From positions 1 through 12,360 of the forward strand of contig JAHELX010000120.1 of NCBI GenBank assembly GCA_024643945.1: a stretch of DNA of 12,360 nt, given 5' to 3'. Source of the DNA: Anaerolineales bacterium (GTDB lineage: Bacteria; Chloroflexota; Anaerolineae; 4572-78; NAK82). The translations under genes and the position numbers were made by a program. The notes beneath the pieces are model-generated. The model worked only from the letters and a program-made list of their open reading frames with translations. It was not told the DNA's origin and searched no databases. Position 1 is the first letter of the stretch; every line of letters starts with the position of its first letter. Shown here piece after piece: positions 6,329 through 12,360 of this stretch.

Positions 6329-8796
6329 TCGGGTATTGCCTCCATTTCCTTCTGCTGTGAAGCCTTTTCTGGCCGGGATTCACTCTCGTCAGGCAACTTC
6401 TCCATAGCCACCTGCTCCTCGCAGTTGATACACTGCGCCCATCGTTTATTTTTCACCACCAGCAGGCCACCACAGACAGGGCATGGCTGGGGCAAAGGCC
6501 TTTTCCAACTGACAAATCTACACTTGGGATAGTTGGAGCAGCCGTAGAAGAGGCGATTTTTGCGACTGCGTTTCTCAACCAAGTCGCCGCCACACTTGGG
6601 GCACGTCACGCCAATCTTCTCCAAATAGGGTTTGGTATTGCGACAGGTCGGGAAGTTAGAGCAGGCGATGAATTTGCCATAGCGGCCCCATTTGATGACC
6701 ATATCGTGGCCGCACTTCTCGCATTTTTCGCCGGTCGGCTGGTCGGCCACAGAAACCTTTTCCATCGTTTGTTCCGCCCGTCTGACCTCACGCTCAAAGG
6801 GCTCATAGAACTCGCGCAGAACCGGCACCCACTCCCGTTTGCCCCGGGCAATGAGGTCCAAATCCTCCTCCATCTGAGCAGTAAAGCCCACATTTACGAT
6901 GTCTGGAAAATGCTCGACCACCAAGTCGTTGACGATGAAACCCAGTTCAGTCGGATGCAGGCGGCGGTCTATCCGCTCCACATAGCCCCGGTCCTGGATG
7001 GTAGAGATGATGGGCGCGTAGGTACTGGGCCGACCAATACCGTATTCCTCCAGGGTGCGAACTAGCGTCGCCTCGGTGTAGCGCGGCGGTGGTTGGGTGA
7101 AATGTTGCTCTGGCATCAGTTGTACCAAATCCACGATCTCGCCGGCATCCAGGTCGGGCAGGATCGCGCCAGCCTCTTCGTCAGCGGCGGCGTCTTCGTC
7201 GCGAGTCTCTTCGTAAACGGCCAGGAAACCGGGAAACTTGATCTGGGAACCGCTGGCACGGAAGAGGTACTTGGGCTGACGGCTGATGGCAGACAGTTGA
7301 TCAGCGGACACAAGCTGAGAATGGGCGAACTGCCATTCGCTATCCGCGATCACATCCACAGACATCGTATCGTAGACGGCATGTGCCATCTGACTGGCGA
7401 CGAAACGTTGCCATATGAGAGTGTACAGCCGGTATTGTTCGCGGGTGAGAAACGGTTTGACAGCGCTCGGCTCGCGAAAAACGCTGGTGGGTCGGATGGC
7501 CTCGTGCGCTTCCTGGGCACCTTTGGCCTGGGTTTTATATTGCGGCGGTTTGGGAGGCAGATAGTCTTTGCCGTAACGTTGGGCGATGAGATCTCGAGCC
7601 TCCGCCTGGGCTACGGCAGCAACGTAGGGGCTATCCGTACGCATATAGGTGATAAGCCCCACCGTACCCTGCCGGCCCAAGTCGATGCCCTCGTAAAGCT
7701 GCTGTGCGGTGCGCATCGTGCGCCGGGCAGTAAAGCCCAGCCGCCGCGAGGCCTCTTGCTGCATCGTACTGGTAATGAAGGGCGGCGCCGGTCTTCGTTT
7801 TCGCTCTCCCCGGCGCACGTCAGCCACTACATAAGTGGATCGCTCTAATTCCTCGACGATGAGGTGGGTATCCTGTTCGTTCTTCAGATCTACCTTCTCG
7901 CCCCGAATCTTCATCAGTTTGGCGACGAACGACAGTCGGCTAGGAATACGTTTGGCCAGTTCGGCCTCAATAGACCAATATTCCTCCGGCACGAAGGCTG
8001 CAATCTCCCGTTCCCGCTCCACGATGAGCCGCAAGGCAATACTCTGCACTCGTCCCGCCGAGGTGCCACTGCGTACATTTCGCCAGAGGAGAGGACTGAT
8101 TTTATATCCTACCAATCGATCGAGAATTCGCCGCGCCTGTTGGGCGTTGACCCGGCGCATATCGATGCTCCGAGGATGAGCAAAGGCCTCGGCCACAGCA
8201 TTTTTGGTGATCTCGTGAAAGACAACACGCCGTGCTCGCTCCCCATCAATGCCAGTGGCTTCCATCAGGTGCCAGGCAATCGCCTCCCCTTCCCGGTCAG
8301 GGTCGGTCGCCAGATACACTTCGTCCGTGTTTTTGACGGCAGCTTTCAACTCGTTGACCACCTGCCGTTTTTCTTTGGGCACCCGGTATTTGGGTGCAAA
8401 GTCATTCTCGACGTCAACCGAAAGCTGTGAACGCAACAGGTCACGTACATGTCCCACTGAGGCCTTGACCACATAATCCCGTCCCAGGAATTTTCCCACT
8501 GTCCGCGCTTTGGCCGGTGACTCGACAATGACCAACCGGCCTCCTCGCTTAGACTTGGAGGGACCCTTCTTCCCTCGAGGGGCCCGCCGGCTCTTAGCCG
8601 GGCGGGCAACGACCTCCGGCTTGGGCAGCCCCTCGTGGGCCGGAGTGGCCCCCATCCTGAACATGGTCGTCCCACAGACCGGACAGACGCCGCGTGTGCC
8701 AGGCGTACCAGTTGCCGTGTAGACTGGCTGCGGGTTTTGCATTTCGCGCTTTTCTCGACATTTTACGCAATAAGCTACAACAGGTTCATCAGTCAT
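6325..8796 (-). CDS. topA: DNA topoisomerase I with extra N-terminal zinc ribbon
   Basis: This type IA topoisomerase relaxes negatively supercoiled DNA through a 5'-phosphotyrosine link. Domains in order are: a four-Cys ribbon resembling DUF5679 (Cys10, Cys13, Cys38, Cys41); a basic linker (about 60-85); a TOPRIM domain with Glu92 in 'VIVESPAKA' and 'DPDREGE' (165-171); and the catalytic core with Tyr384 in 'LITYMRTDS' and 'GIGRPSTYA' (586-594). Three C-terminal zinc ribbons follow (Cys692/695/712/718, 732/735/753/759, 772/775/789/792). At 823 residues it is near the usual size. Residues about 485-508, just before 'YLFRASGS', look like a lineage-specific insertion. The start ATG has AGGGAG 13 nt upstream, a long spacing. 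It lies 65 nt after the pyrophosphorylase gene and overlaps pepP. Core function is near certain; the role of the N-terminal ribbon is unknown. Confidence 0.97.
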   Translation of the reverse strand: MTDEPVVAYCVKCREKREMQNPQPVYTATGTPGTRGVCPVCGTTMFRMGATPAHEGLPKPEVVARPAKSRRAPRGKKGPSKSKRGGRLVIVESPAKARTVGKFLGRDYVVKASVGHVRDLLRSQLSVDVENDFAPKYRVPKEKRQVVNELKAAVKNTDEVYLATDPDREGEAIAWHLMEATGIDGERARRVVFHEITKNAVAEAFAHPRSIDMRRVNAQQARRILDRLVGYKISPLLWRNVRSGTSAGRVQSIALRLIVEREREIAAFVPEEYWSIEAELAKRIPSRLSFVAKLMKIRGEKVDLKNEQDTHLIVEELERSTYVVADVRRGERKRRPAPPFITSTMQQEASRRLGFTARRTMRTAQQLYEGIDLGRQGTVGLITYMRTDSPYVAAVAQAEARDLIAQRYGKDYLPPKPPQYKTQAKGAQEAHEAIRPTSVFREPSAVKPFLTREQYRLYTLIWQRFVASQMAHAVYDTMSVDVIADSEWQFAHSQLVSADQLSAISRQPKYLFRASGSQIKFPGFLAVYEETRDEDAAADEEAGAILPDLDAGEIVDLVQLMPEQHFTQPPPRYTEATLVRTLEEYGIGRPSTYAPIISTIQDRGYVERIDRRLHPTELGFIVNDLVVEHFPDIVNVGFTAQMEEDLDLIARGKREWVPVLREFYEPFEREVRRAEQTMEKVSVADQPTGEKCEKCGHDMVIKWGRYGKFIACSNFPTCRNTKPYLEKIGVTCPKCGGDLVEKRSRKNRLFYGCSNYPKCRFVSWKRPLPQPCPVCGGLLVVKNKRWAQCINCEEQVAMEKLPDESESRPEKASQQKEMEAIPE
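7273..7347 (-). repeat. Palindromic in-frame insertion inside topA
   Basis: About 75 nt encode residues 484-508 of TopA and are rich in dyads. GAATGG and CCATTC (plus 7333-7338 and 7319-7324) form a perfect stem. It is flanked by GCGGATA (plus 7341-7347) and a G-U-tolerant TGTCCGC (plus 7304-7310). A second stem pairs GCTGAT (plus 7282-7287) with ATCAGC (7300-7305). A short direct repeat, GGCTGAC-GGCTGAT, runs from 7274 to 7287. The encoded stretch sits between conserved TopA segments and appears absent from typical relatives, as judged from memory of the family. It looks like a small palindromic element kept in frame. Confidence 0.45.
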
Positions 8797-8833
8797 TATT
8801 ACTACACTACTCCCTGAGTGAATTTGATGTCAA
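8797..8833 (-). promoter_or_regulatory. Possible internal promoter just upstream of topA
   Basis: A perfect minus-strand TTGACA (plus 8828-8833) lies in the 65-nt gap before topA. The best -10 match 18 nt on is a poor TAGTGT, and transcription from it would begin at or next to the topA ATG. It could give topA some expression independent of dprA, possibly on an almost leaderless transcript. The -35 match may also be chance. Confidence 0.25.
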
Positions 8834-8861
8834 AATTGCTGCCAACCGGCCAGGCTCAATC

Positions 8862-9941
8862 TCACAGAAGTCCAGTCCTGCCAGTCTTCTCCAACTGCTC
8901 TACGAGCACCTTCACATCCTGTGCACGCTCGCGGGTACAGATGAGAATCGCATCGTCAGTGTCTATGATAATCATGTCCTCCAGGCCGATAGTGGCGATG
9001 AGTTTCTTGCCGCCCTGGATGAAAGAGGAGCGCGTACCCACGCCGACGTGGTCAGCGCCGACGACGACATTGCCCGTCTCATCAGGCCGATGTAACTCGT
9101 AGATGGCCGCCCAATCGCCGATGTCGGTCCAGCCGATATCCACCGGGATGACAGCCACGTCCTCAGCCCCTTCCATGATCCCATAATCTATGGTCTCTTT
9201 ACGGACCTGGGGCCATACCTCCGCCAAAACCTCCGCCTGGCGGGGCGTGTTCAGAGCGGCTTCAATCTTCTGCAATTGGCCATACAGAGCTGGCATCTGT
9301 TGGGCAAACTCGGCCATAATACGACTCACCTGCCAGATAAACATGCCGCTGTTCCAACTGTAAAGGCCAGTCTCCAGGAATTCGACGGCCCGGGCTGCAT
9401 TTGGTTTTTCGACAAAACTGTCCACTGCATACACGTCGAAGCTACCCATCGCGCCGATTCGTTCACGACGGCAGACGTAGCCAAAGCCGGTGGACGGGAA
9501 GCTCGGCTCGATGCCCAAGGTAACTAGGTACCCCTCGCCCGCCACCTGGACCGCTGCTGTCAACACACGCCGGAATTTGTCCACGTAGCGGATGTAATGG
9601 TCGGCCGTAAGGACGGCCATCACGGCATCCGGGTCCCGGCGCTTTAGATGCAGGGCGGCCAGACCAATGGCCGCGGCGGTGCCCCGCGCCATGGGCTCGA
9701 CGATGAAATTCTCGCGCGGGACGTTGGGCACCTGTGCCGCCAACACCTCGACGTAGTCGCGGGCTGTGACCACCAGCACCTGCTCCGGTGGCAGAAGAGT
9801 GTCCAGGCGGTCTACCGCGTGTTGAAACATCGTCCGGTTGTCAATGAGCTCAATCGCCTGCTTGGGCCGATTCTGCCGGCTGAGTGGCCACAACCGGGTG
9901 CCACTACCGCCGGCCATAATGAGTGCATAGAAGTTACTCAC
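8862..9941 (-). CDS. manC: Mannose-1-phosphate guanylyltransferase (GDP-mannose pyrophosphorylase)
   Basis: This cytoplasmic enzyme makes GDP-mannose from GTP and mannose-1-phosphate, supplying glycan, glycolipid or compatible-solute synthesis. Diagnostic motifs are present in order: nucleotide-binding 'GGSGTRLWPLSRQNRPKQ' (11-28), 'VEPMARGTAAAIG' (81-93), 'TADHYI' (112-117), 'STGFGY' (150-155), 'FVEKP' (176-180), 'WNSGMFIW' (196-203) and 'WTDIGDW' (271-277). At 359 residues it is the monofunctional type, without the cupin isomerase domain of longer enzymes. The start is GTG at 9941, with AAAGGAA (plus 9949-9955) 7 nt upstream. It begins 36 nt after dprA and ends 65 nt before topA, so it is probably co-transcribed with both. 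No other sugar-nucleotide gene is in view. Confidence 0.95.
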   Translation of the reverse strand: MSNFYALIMAGGSGTRLWPLSRQNRPKQAIELIDNRTMFQHAVDRLDTLLPPEQVLVVTARDYVEVLAAQVPNVPRENFIVEPMARGTAAAIGLAALHLKRRDPDAVMAVLTADHYIRYVDKFRRVLTAAVQVAGEGYLVTLGIEPSFPSTGFGYVCRRERIGAMGSFDVYAVDSFVEKPNAARAVEFLETGLYSWNSGMFIWQVSRIMAEFAQQMPALYGQLQKIEAALNTPRQAEVLAEVWPQVRKETIDYGIMEGAEDVAVIPVDIGWTDIGDWAAIYELHRPDETGNVVVGADHVGVGTRSSFIQGGKKLIATIGLEDMIIIDTDDAILICTRERAQDVKVLVEQLEKTGRTGLL

Positions 9942-9977
9942 CTTTGAGTTCCTTTCTGTGTCTGAGATGTCAACCCG

Positions 9978-11090
9978 TTACTCCACGACATAGGGCATGC
10001 CGGCTTCGCGGGCAATTACGTAATTCATCCCGCCCACCTGGCGGATTTTACCCTTGAGTTCCATCAACGTCAACGTGCTGGCCACCTGGCTGATAGGCAG
10101 GCCCGTGGCGCGCCCCAGTTCATCCACGTGAATCGGCTCCGCCGATAGATGCTCCAGCAACACCGCCTCTATCTCGTTATCCGGGATAATCTCGCGTGCC
10201 TCGGCCTGTTCGGTGACCATCGTCAGGTTTAGCTCCTCCAAAATGTCGCCGATGGTGGTGACCAGTTTAGCTCCCTGCTGGATCAGTTGGTTCGGACCAG
10301 CGCTCTTCGGACTCAAGATGTTGCCGGGAACCGCGAAAATCTCGCGCCCCTGTTCGGCTGCGTAATCAGCGGTGATCATGGCGCCGCTGCGCTTCGACCC
10401 TTCGACCACCAGCACACCCAAGCTTAGCCCGCTGATGATGCGATTGCGACGGGGAAAGTTGCCCCCCTCAGGCTGAGTACCCAAGGGATATTCGCTGACT
10501 ACGGCCCCGTTACTGGTAATGAGGTCGGCCAGCTTGCGATTCTCCGCTGGATACATTATGTCCACACCACTGCCCAGCACAGCGATCGTGCGCCCCCCTG
10601 CCTCCAGGGCTGTCCGATGCGCGAAGGTATCAATGCCGTAAGCCAGCCCACTGACAATGGTGACACCGCCGGCCGCCAACCCACCCACCAAGCTGCGCGT
10701 CGCCTCTCGTCCGTAAACAGTTGCGCGCCGCGTGCCCACCACCGCCAACCCCCATTCATCGCGTGGCAACAACTTGCCCTTAATGTAAAGCACTGGCGGA
10801 GGGTCGGGGATGTTCCTGAGCAAGGAGGGATAATTGGGGCTATCCCAAGTCAATATCGTCACCCCGAGTTGAAACACCCGCTCCAACTCGGCTGCCAGGT
10901 CCATTTTACTGCGCAAGGTAACAAAGGTTTCGATGGTACGACGGTCGAACCCAAGTGCCTGCAGCGTGGCGACCGAGGCTTCCCAGGCCTGGCGTACGTC
11001 TCCAAAATGGTCCAACAGGGCGCGCAATCTGACCGGCCCAATCCCGGGCACCCGGCTGAAGCCTACCCAATATTGCAGTAACTCAGTCAC
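9978..11090 (-). CDS. dprA: DNA-processing protein DprA (Smf family)
   Basis: DprA binds incoming single-stranded DNA and loads RecA during natural transformation; the gene is also widespread in bacteria not known to be competent. The 370-residue protein has an N-terminal SAM/HhH-like segment (about 8-60, 'FSRVPGIGPVRLRALL'). A Rossmann-type core (about 85-285) follows, with 'AVVGTRRATVYG', 'SGLAYGIDTFAHRTALEAGG', 'SEYPLGTQP', 'NFPRRNRIISGLS' and 'GSKRSGAMITA'. A C-terminal winged helix (about 303-360) completes it. The GTG at 11090 is chosen because AAGGAG (plus 11097-11102) lies 6 nt upstream and the protein then begins at the conserved domain. A longer frame to 11237 crosses the 87-bp repeat and has no homology-like content. 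It is the first gene of the leftward cluster. Confidence 0.96.
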   Translation of the reverse strand: MTELLQYWVGFSRVPGIGPVRLRALLDHFGDVRQAWEASVATLQALGFDRRTIETFVTLRSKMDLAAELERVFQLGVTILTWDSPNYPSLLRNIPDPPPVLYIKGKLLPRDEWGLAVVGTRRATVYGREATRSLVGGLAAGGVTIVSGLAYGIDTFAHRTALEAGGRTIAVLGSGVDIMYPAENRKLADLITSNGAVVSEYPLGTQPEGGNFPRRNRIISGLSLGVLVVEGSKRSGAMITADYAAEQGREIFAVPGNILSPKSAGPNQLIQQGAKLVTTIGDILEELNLTMVTEQAEAREIIPDNEIEAVLLEHLSAEPIHVDELGRATGLPISQVASTLTLMELKGKIRQVGGMNYVIAREAGMPYVVE

Positions 11091-11160
11091 GATCAGCTCC
11101 TTCACGAACGACGAACACGCAATACGCGGCCACAACCACATAACCGCCGCCAGTACCTCG

Positions 11161-11334
11161 TCACAGGGATTGTGATAAACCCAAGACCTCCCCACGAGGG
11201 CTGAGCCTGATTCATCACGATTATTGTAACAAGGCACTAGTACCCCATCACAGGGATTATGATGTGATACAGATTACGCCCTCGAGGCCGAATCTAACTT
11301 ATCAAAATCACTTTGATGAGGCACTAGCATACCA
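11161..11334. repeat. Degenerate 87-bp tandem duplication upstream of dprA
   Basis: Unit 1 (11161-11247) and unit 2 (11248-11334) align without gaps at about 53 of 87 positions by my count. The best-kept blocks are at the ends: TCACAGGGATT plus TGAT at the start (11161-11176 and 11248-11263) and AGGCACTAG near the end (11232-11240 and 11319-11327). The AGTACCTCG or AGTACCCCA just before each unit also matches. A 1-nt shift in the middle improves the GAGG region. The first unit's start is a dyad, TCACA-N5-TGTGA. In unit 2 an outer ATCACA/TGTGAT dyad spans 11247-11268, and ATCAAA/TTTGAT sits at 11301-11317. It lies 70-244 nt upstream of the dprA start and could be an operator array or an old duplication. 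Confidence 0.6.
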
Positions 11335-11420
11335 CGACCGAAGCGCCTTTGTCAAGCATCAACCGGGGAGCAAATATGAGACGATAGGACTATTTACCCC
11401 CATCGGGCCCTTCAAATTAC
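11335..11420. other. Intergenic stretch with nothing recognised
   Basis: Between the 87-bp units and the promoter of the ATPase gene I see no gene, no RNA fold and no strong repeat. An open frame of 60 codons beginning at GTG 11264 crosses this region but has no ribosome site and runs through the repeat. Confidence 0.5.
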
Positions 11421-11449
11421 TTGCCAGACCATGTAAAATAGGGTAAGAT
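11421..11449 (+). promoter_or_regulatory. Sigma70-type promoter for the AAA ATPase gene
   Basis: TTGCCA (11421-11426) and TAAGAT (11444-11449) are separated by exactly 17 nt. The predicted start near 11456 gives a leader of about 50 nt before the GTG at 11505. A perfect 10-bp palindrome, TTCAATTGAA, covers 11449-11458, at the end of the -10 box and the start site. That is a position where a bound repressor would block transcription. The promoter assignment is moderate and the operator idea is speculative. Confidence 0.5.
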
Positions 11450-11504
11450 TCAATTGAACCATGATACGGCTGCCACAGCCAGTTCAATATGCCAGGAGAG
11501 AGCC

Positions 11505-12360
11505 GTGAGTCAAAACATCCAATCTCTGTTGATCCCGCCTGCTAATCTGGAGGAACTGGATGTCCCCCAGGGAATTGTAACCGATATCATCCTGCGCCTC
11601 CTGTTTCTCGAGGGAGACACCAGCGCGACCCGCATCGAAGAAGTCGTGCGTCTTCCTTTTAGAGTGCTGGACGAAATCCTGGTACATCTGCAGCAGGAAC
11701 ACCTGGTCGAAGTCCCCCGCTCCACGGGCAAGTTGGGACGACGCAGCTATCTATACAGCATTACTGACGAAGGCAAAGGGCGGGCGCGCGATGCCTTCGA
11801 GCGCTCCCAATATGTTGGACCGGCGCCCGTCCCCTTGGAGAAATACAACCAGGCCATCCTCTGGCAGGCTCACCGGGAAAAGGTGAGGCCGGAGCTTGTC
11901 CAGGAGGCACTCAGCCACCTGATTTTACCTGCCGACTTCCACCGGCGCATTGGCCCCGCTCTCAACAGCGGCACCTCCGTCTTTCTTTATGGGCCCTCGG
12001 GCAACGGCAAAACGACCATCGCCCAGGCGGTGGCCATGCTGGTCGCCGGCGCTGACCCCATCTGGCTGCCTTACGCCATGACCATCAGCGGTTACATCAT
12101 CCAGTTGTACGACCAACTGGTACATCGCGAGGTGAGATCGGAGTACGAGAATCAGACGCAAATCGACCCGCGTTGGCGCCAGTATCGGCGGCCGGTCGTG
12201 ATTACAGGCGGCGAACTGAAGCTGGACAGTTTGGACCTTCGCTTCGACCCGGTCTCCAAATTCTACGAAGCCCCCTTGCAAATGAAGGCCAACGGCGGCA
12301 TGTTCCTGATCGACGACTTTGGCCGCCAGCAGATGCGTCCCATAGACCTGCTCAACCGCT
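11505..12360 (+). CDS. AAA-family ATPase with N-terminal winged helix (partial, cut at right edge)
   Basis: The frame begins at GTG 11505, with GGAG (11495-11498) 6 nt upstream, and stays open for 285 codons to the window end. Residues about 25-100 look like a winged-helix DNA-binding domain ('ATRIEEVVRLPFRVLDEILV', then 'GRRSYLYSITDEGKGRA' as the wing). A linker (about 105-140) leads into an ATPase core. This has Walker A 'GPSGNGKTT' (163-171, Lys169) and Walker B 'GMFLIDDFG' (265-273, Asp270-Asp271), followed by 'RPIDLLNR', which resembles the start of the sensor region. A central insertion (about 195-255) carries several aromatic residues. This looks like a conserved bacterial winged-helix/AAA protein family, but I cannot assign its role. 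It is transcribed away from dprA. The missing C-terminus prevents a full domain call. Confidence 0.85.
   Translation, partial: MSQNIQSLLIPPANLEELDVPQGIVTDIILRLLFLEGDTSATRIEEVVRLPFRVLDEILVHLQQEHLVEVPRSTGKLGRRSYLYSITDEGKGRARDAFERSQYVGPAPVPLEKYNQAILWQAHREKVRPELVQEALSHLILPADFHRRIGPALNSGTSVFLYGPSGNGKTTIAQAVAMLVAGADPIWLPYAMTISGYIIQLYDQLVHREVRSEYENQTQIDPRWRQYRRPVVITGGELKLDSLDLRFDPVSKFYEAPLQMKANGGMFLIDDFGRQQMRPIDLLNR

Noticed and set aside
7093..7848. 251-codon open frame on the plus strand opposite topA
   Set aside because: It is fully antisense to the conserved TopA core, has no recognisable motifs or ribosome site, and is explained by codon bias of the real gene.
11091..11237. Longer dprA reading starting at 11237
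   Set aside because: The added 49 residues have no DprA-like content and cross a repeat; the GTG at 11090 has an ideal AAGGAG 6 nt upstream.
11161..11268. CRP/FNR binding sites
   Set aside because: Half-sites are in TCACA...TGTGA order with 5 or longer spacing, not TGTGA-N6-TCACA, so the classic assignment does not hold.
11264..11446. 60-codon plus-strand frame in the dprA-ATPase gap
   Set aside because: It starts at a GTG within the 87-bp repeat with no ribosome site and ends in the promoter of the ATPase gene.

Overview
The window most likely comes from a Chloroflexota bacterium of the Anaerolineae type. This is inferred from gene architecture, since no marker gene or rRNA is present. The pointers are a topoisomerase I with an extra N-terminal zinc ribbon, a LuxR-type DNA-binding domain joined through a membrane helix to a Kelch propeller, and a winged-helix AAA ATPase. 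The DNA is moderately GC-rich and densely coded. Nine protein genes are supported, and the last one runs off the right edge. I see no rRNA, tRNA, CRISPR array or insertion sequence.

Layout. The left edge (1-138) is a minisatellite of 18-bp units. It runs without a stop into a tyrosine-recombinase-fold gene (165-1103, +) whose catalytic positions look largely lost. Converging on it is a LuxR-HTH/TM/Kelch regulator (1212-2534, -). This is transcribed divergently from a dNTP triphosphohydrolase of the Dgt family (2676-3836, +). A hairpin-rich gap follows, then a two-TM protein of unknown function with a perfect glycine zipper (4002-5156, -).

From 5252 to 11090 there is one leftward cluster: dprA, then a GDP-mannose pyrophosphorylase, then topA, then an M24 Xaa-Pro aminopeptidase. 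Spacing is tight (36 nt, 65 nt, and a 4-nt stop/start overlap). dprA-topA proximity is familiar in other bacteria; the sugar-nucleotide enzyme between them is the unusual part. The 414-bp divergent gap upstream of dprA holds a degenerate 87-bp tandem duplication with TCACA/TGTGA dyads, and a promoter for the rightward winged-helix AAA ATPase (11505 to the edge).

How the genes relate. DprA (ssDNA and RecA loading), TopA (supercoiling) and Dgt (dNTP pool) all belong to DNA metabolism, but only dprA and topA are likely co-transcribed. The most unusual items are the apparently inactive recombinase beside a minisatellite, the membrane-tethered Kelch regulator, a palindromic in-frame insertion inside topA, the glycine-zipper protein, and the 87-bp tandem unit upstream of dprA. 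I found no convincing complete new defence or mobile system.
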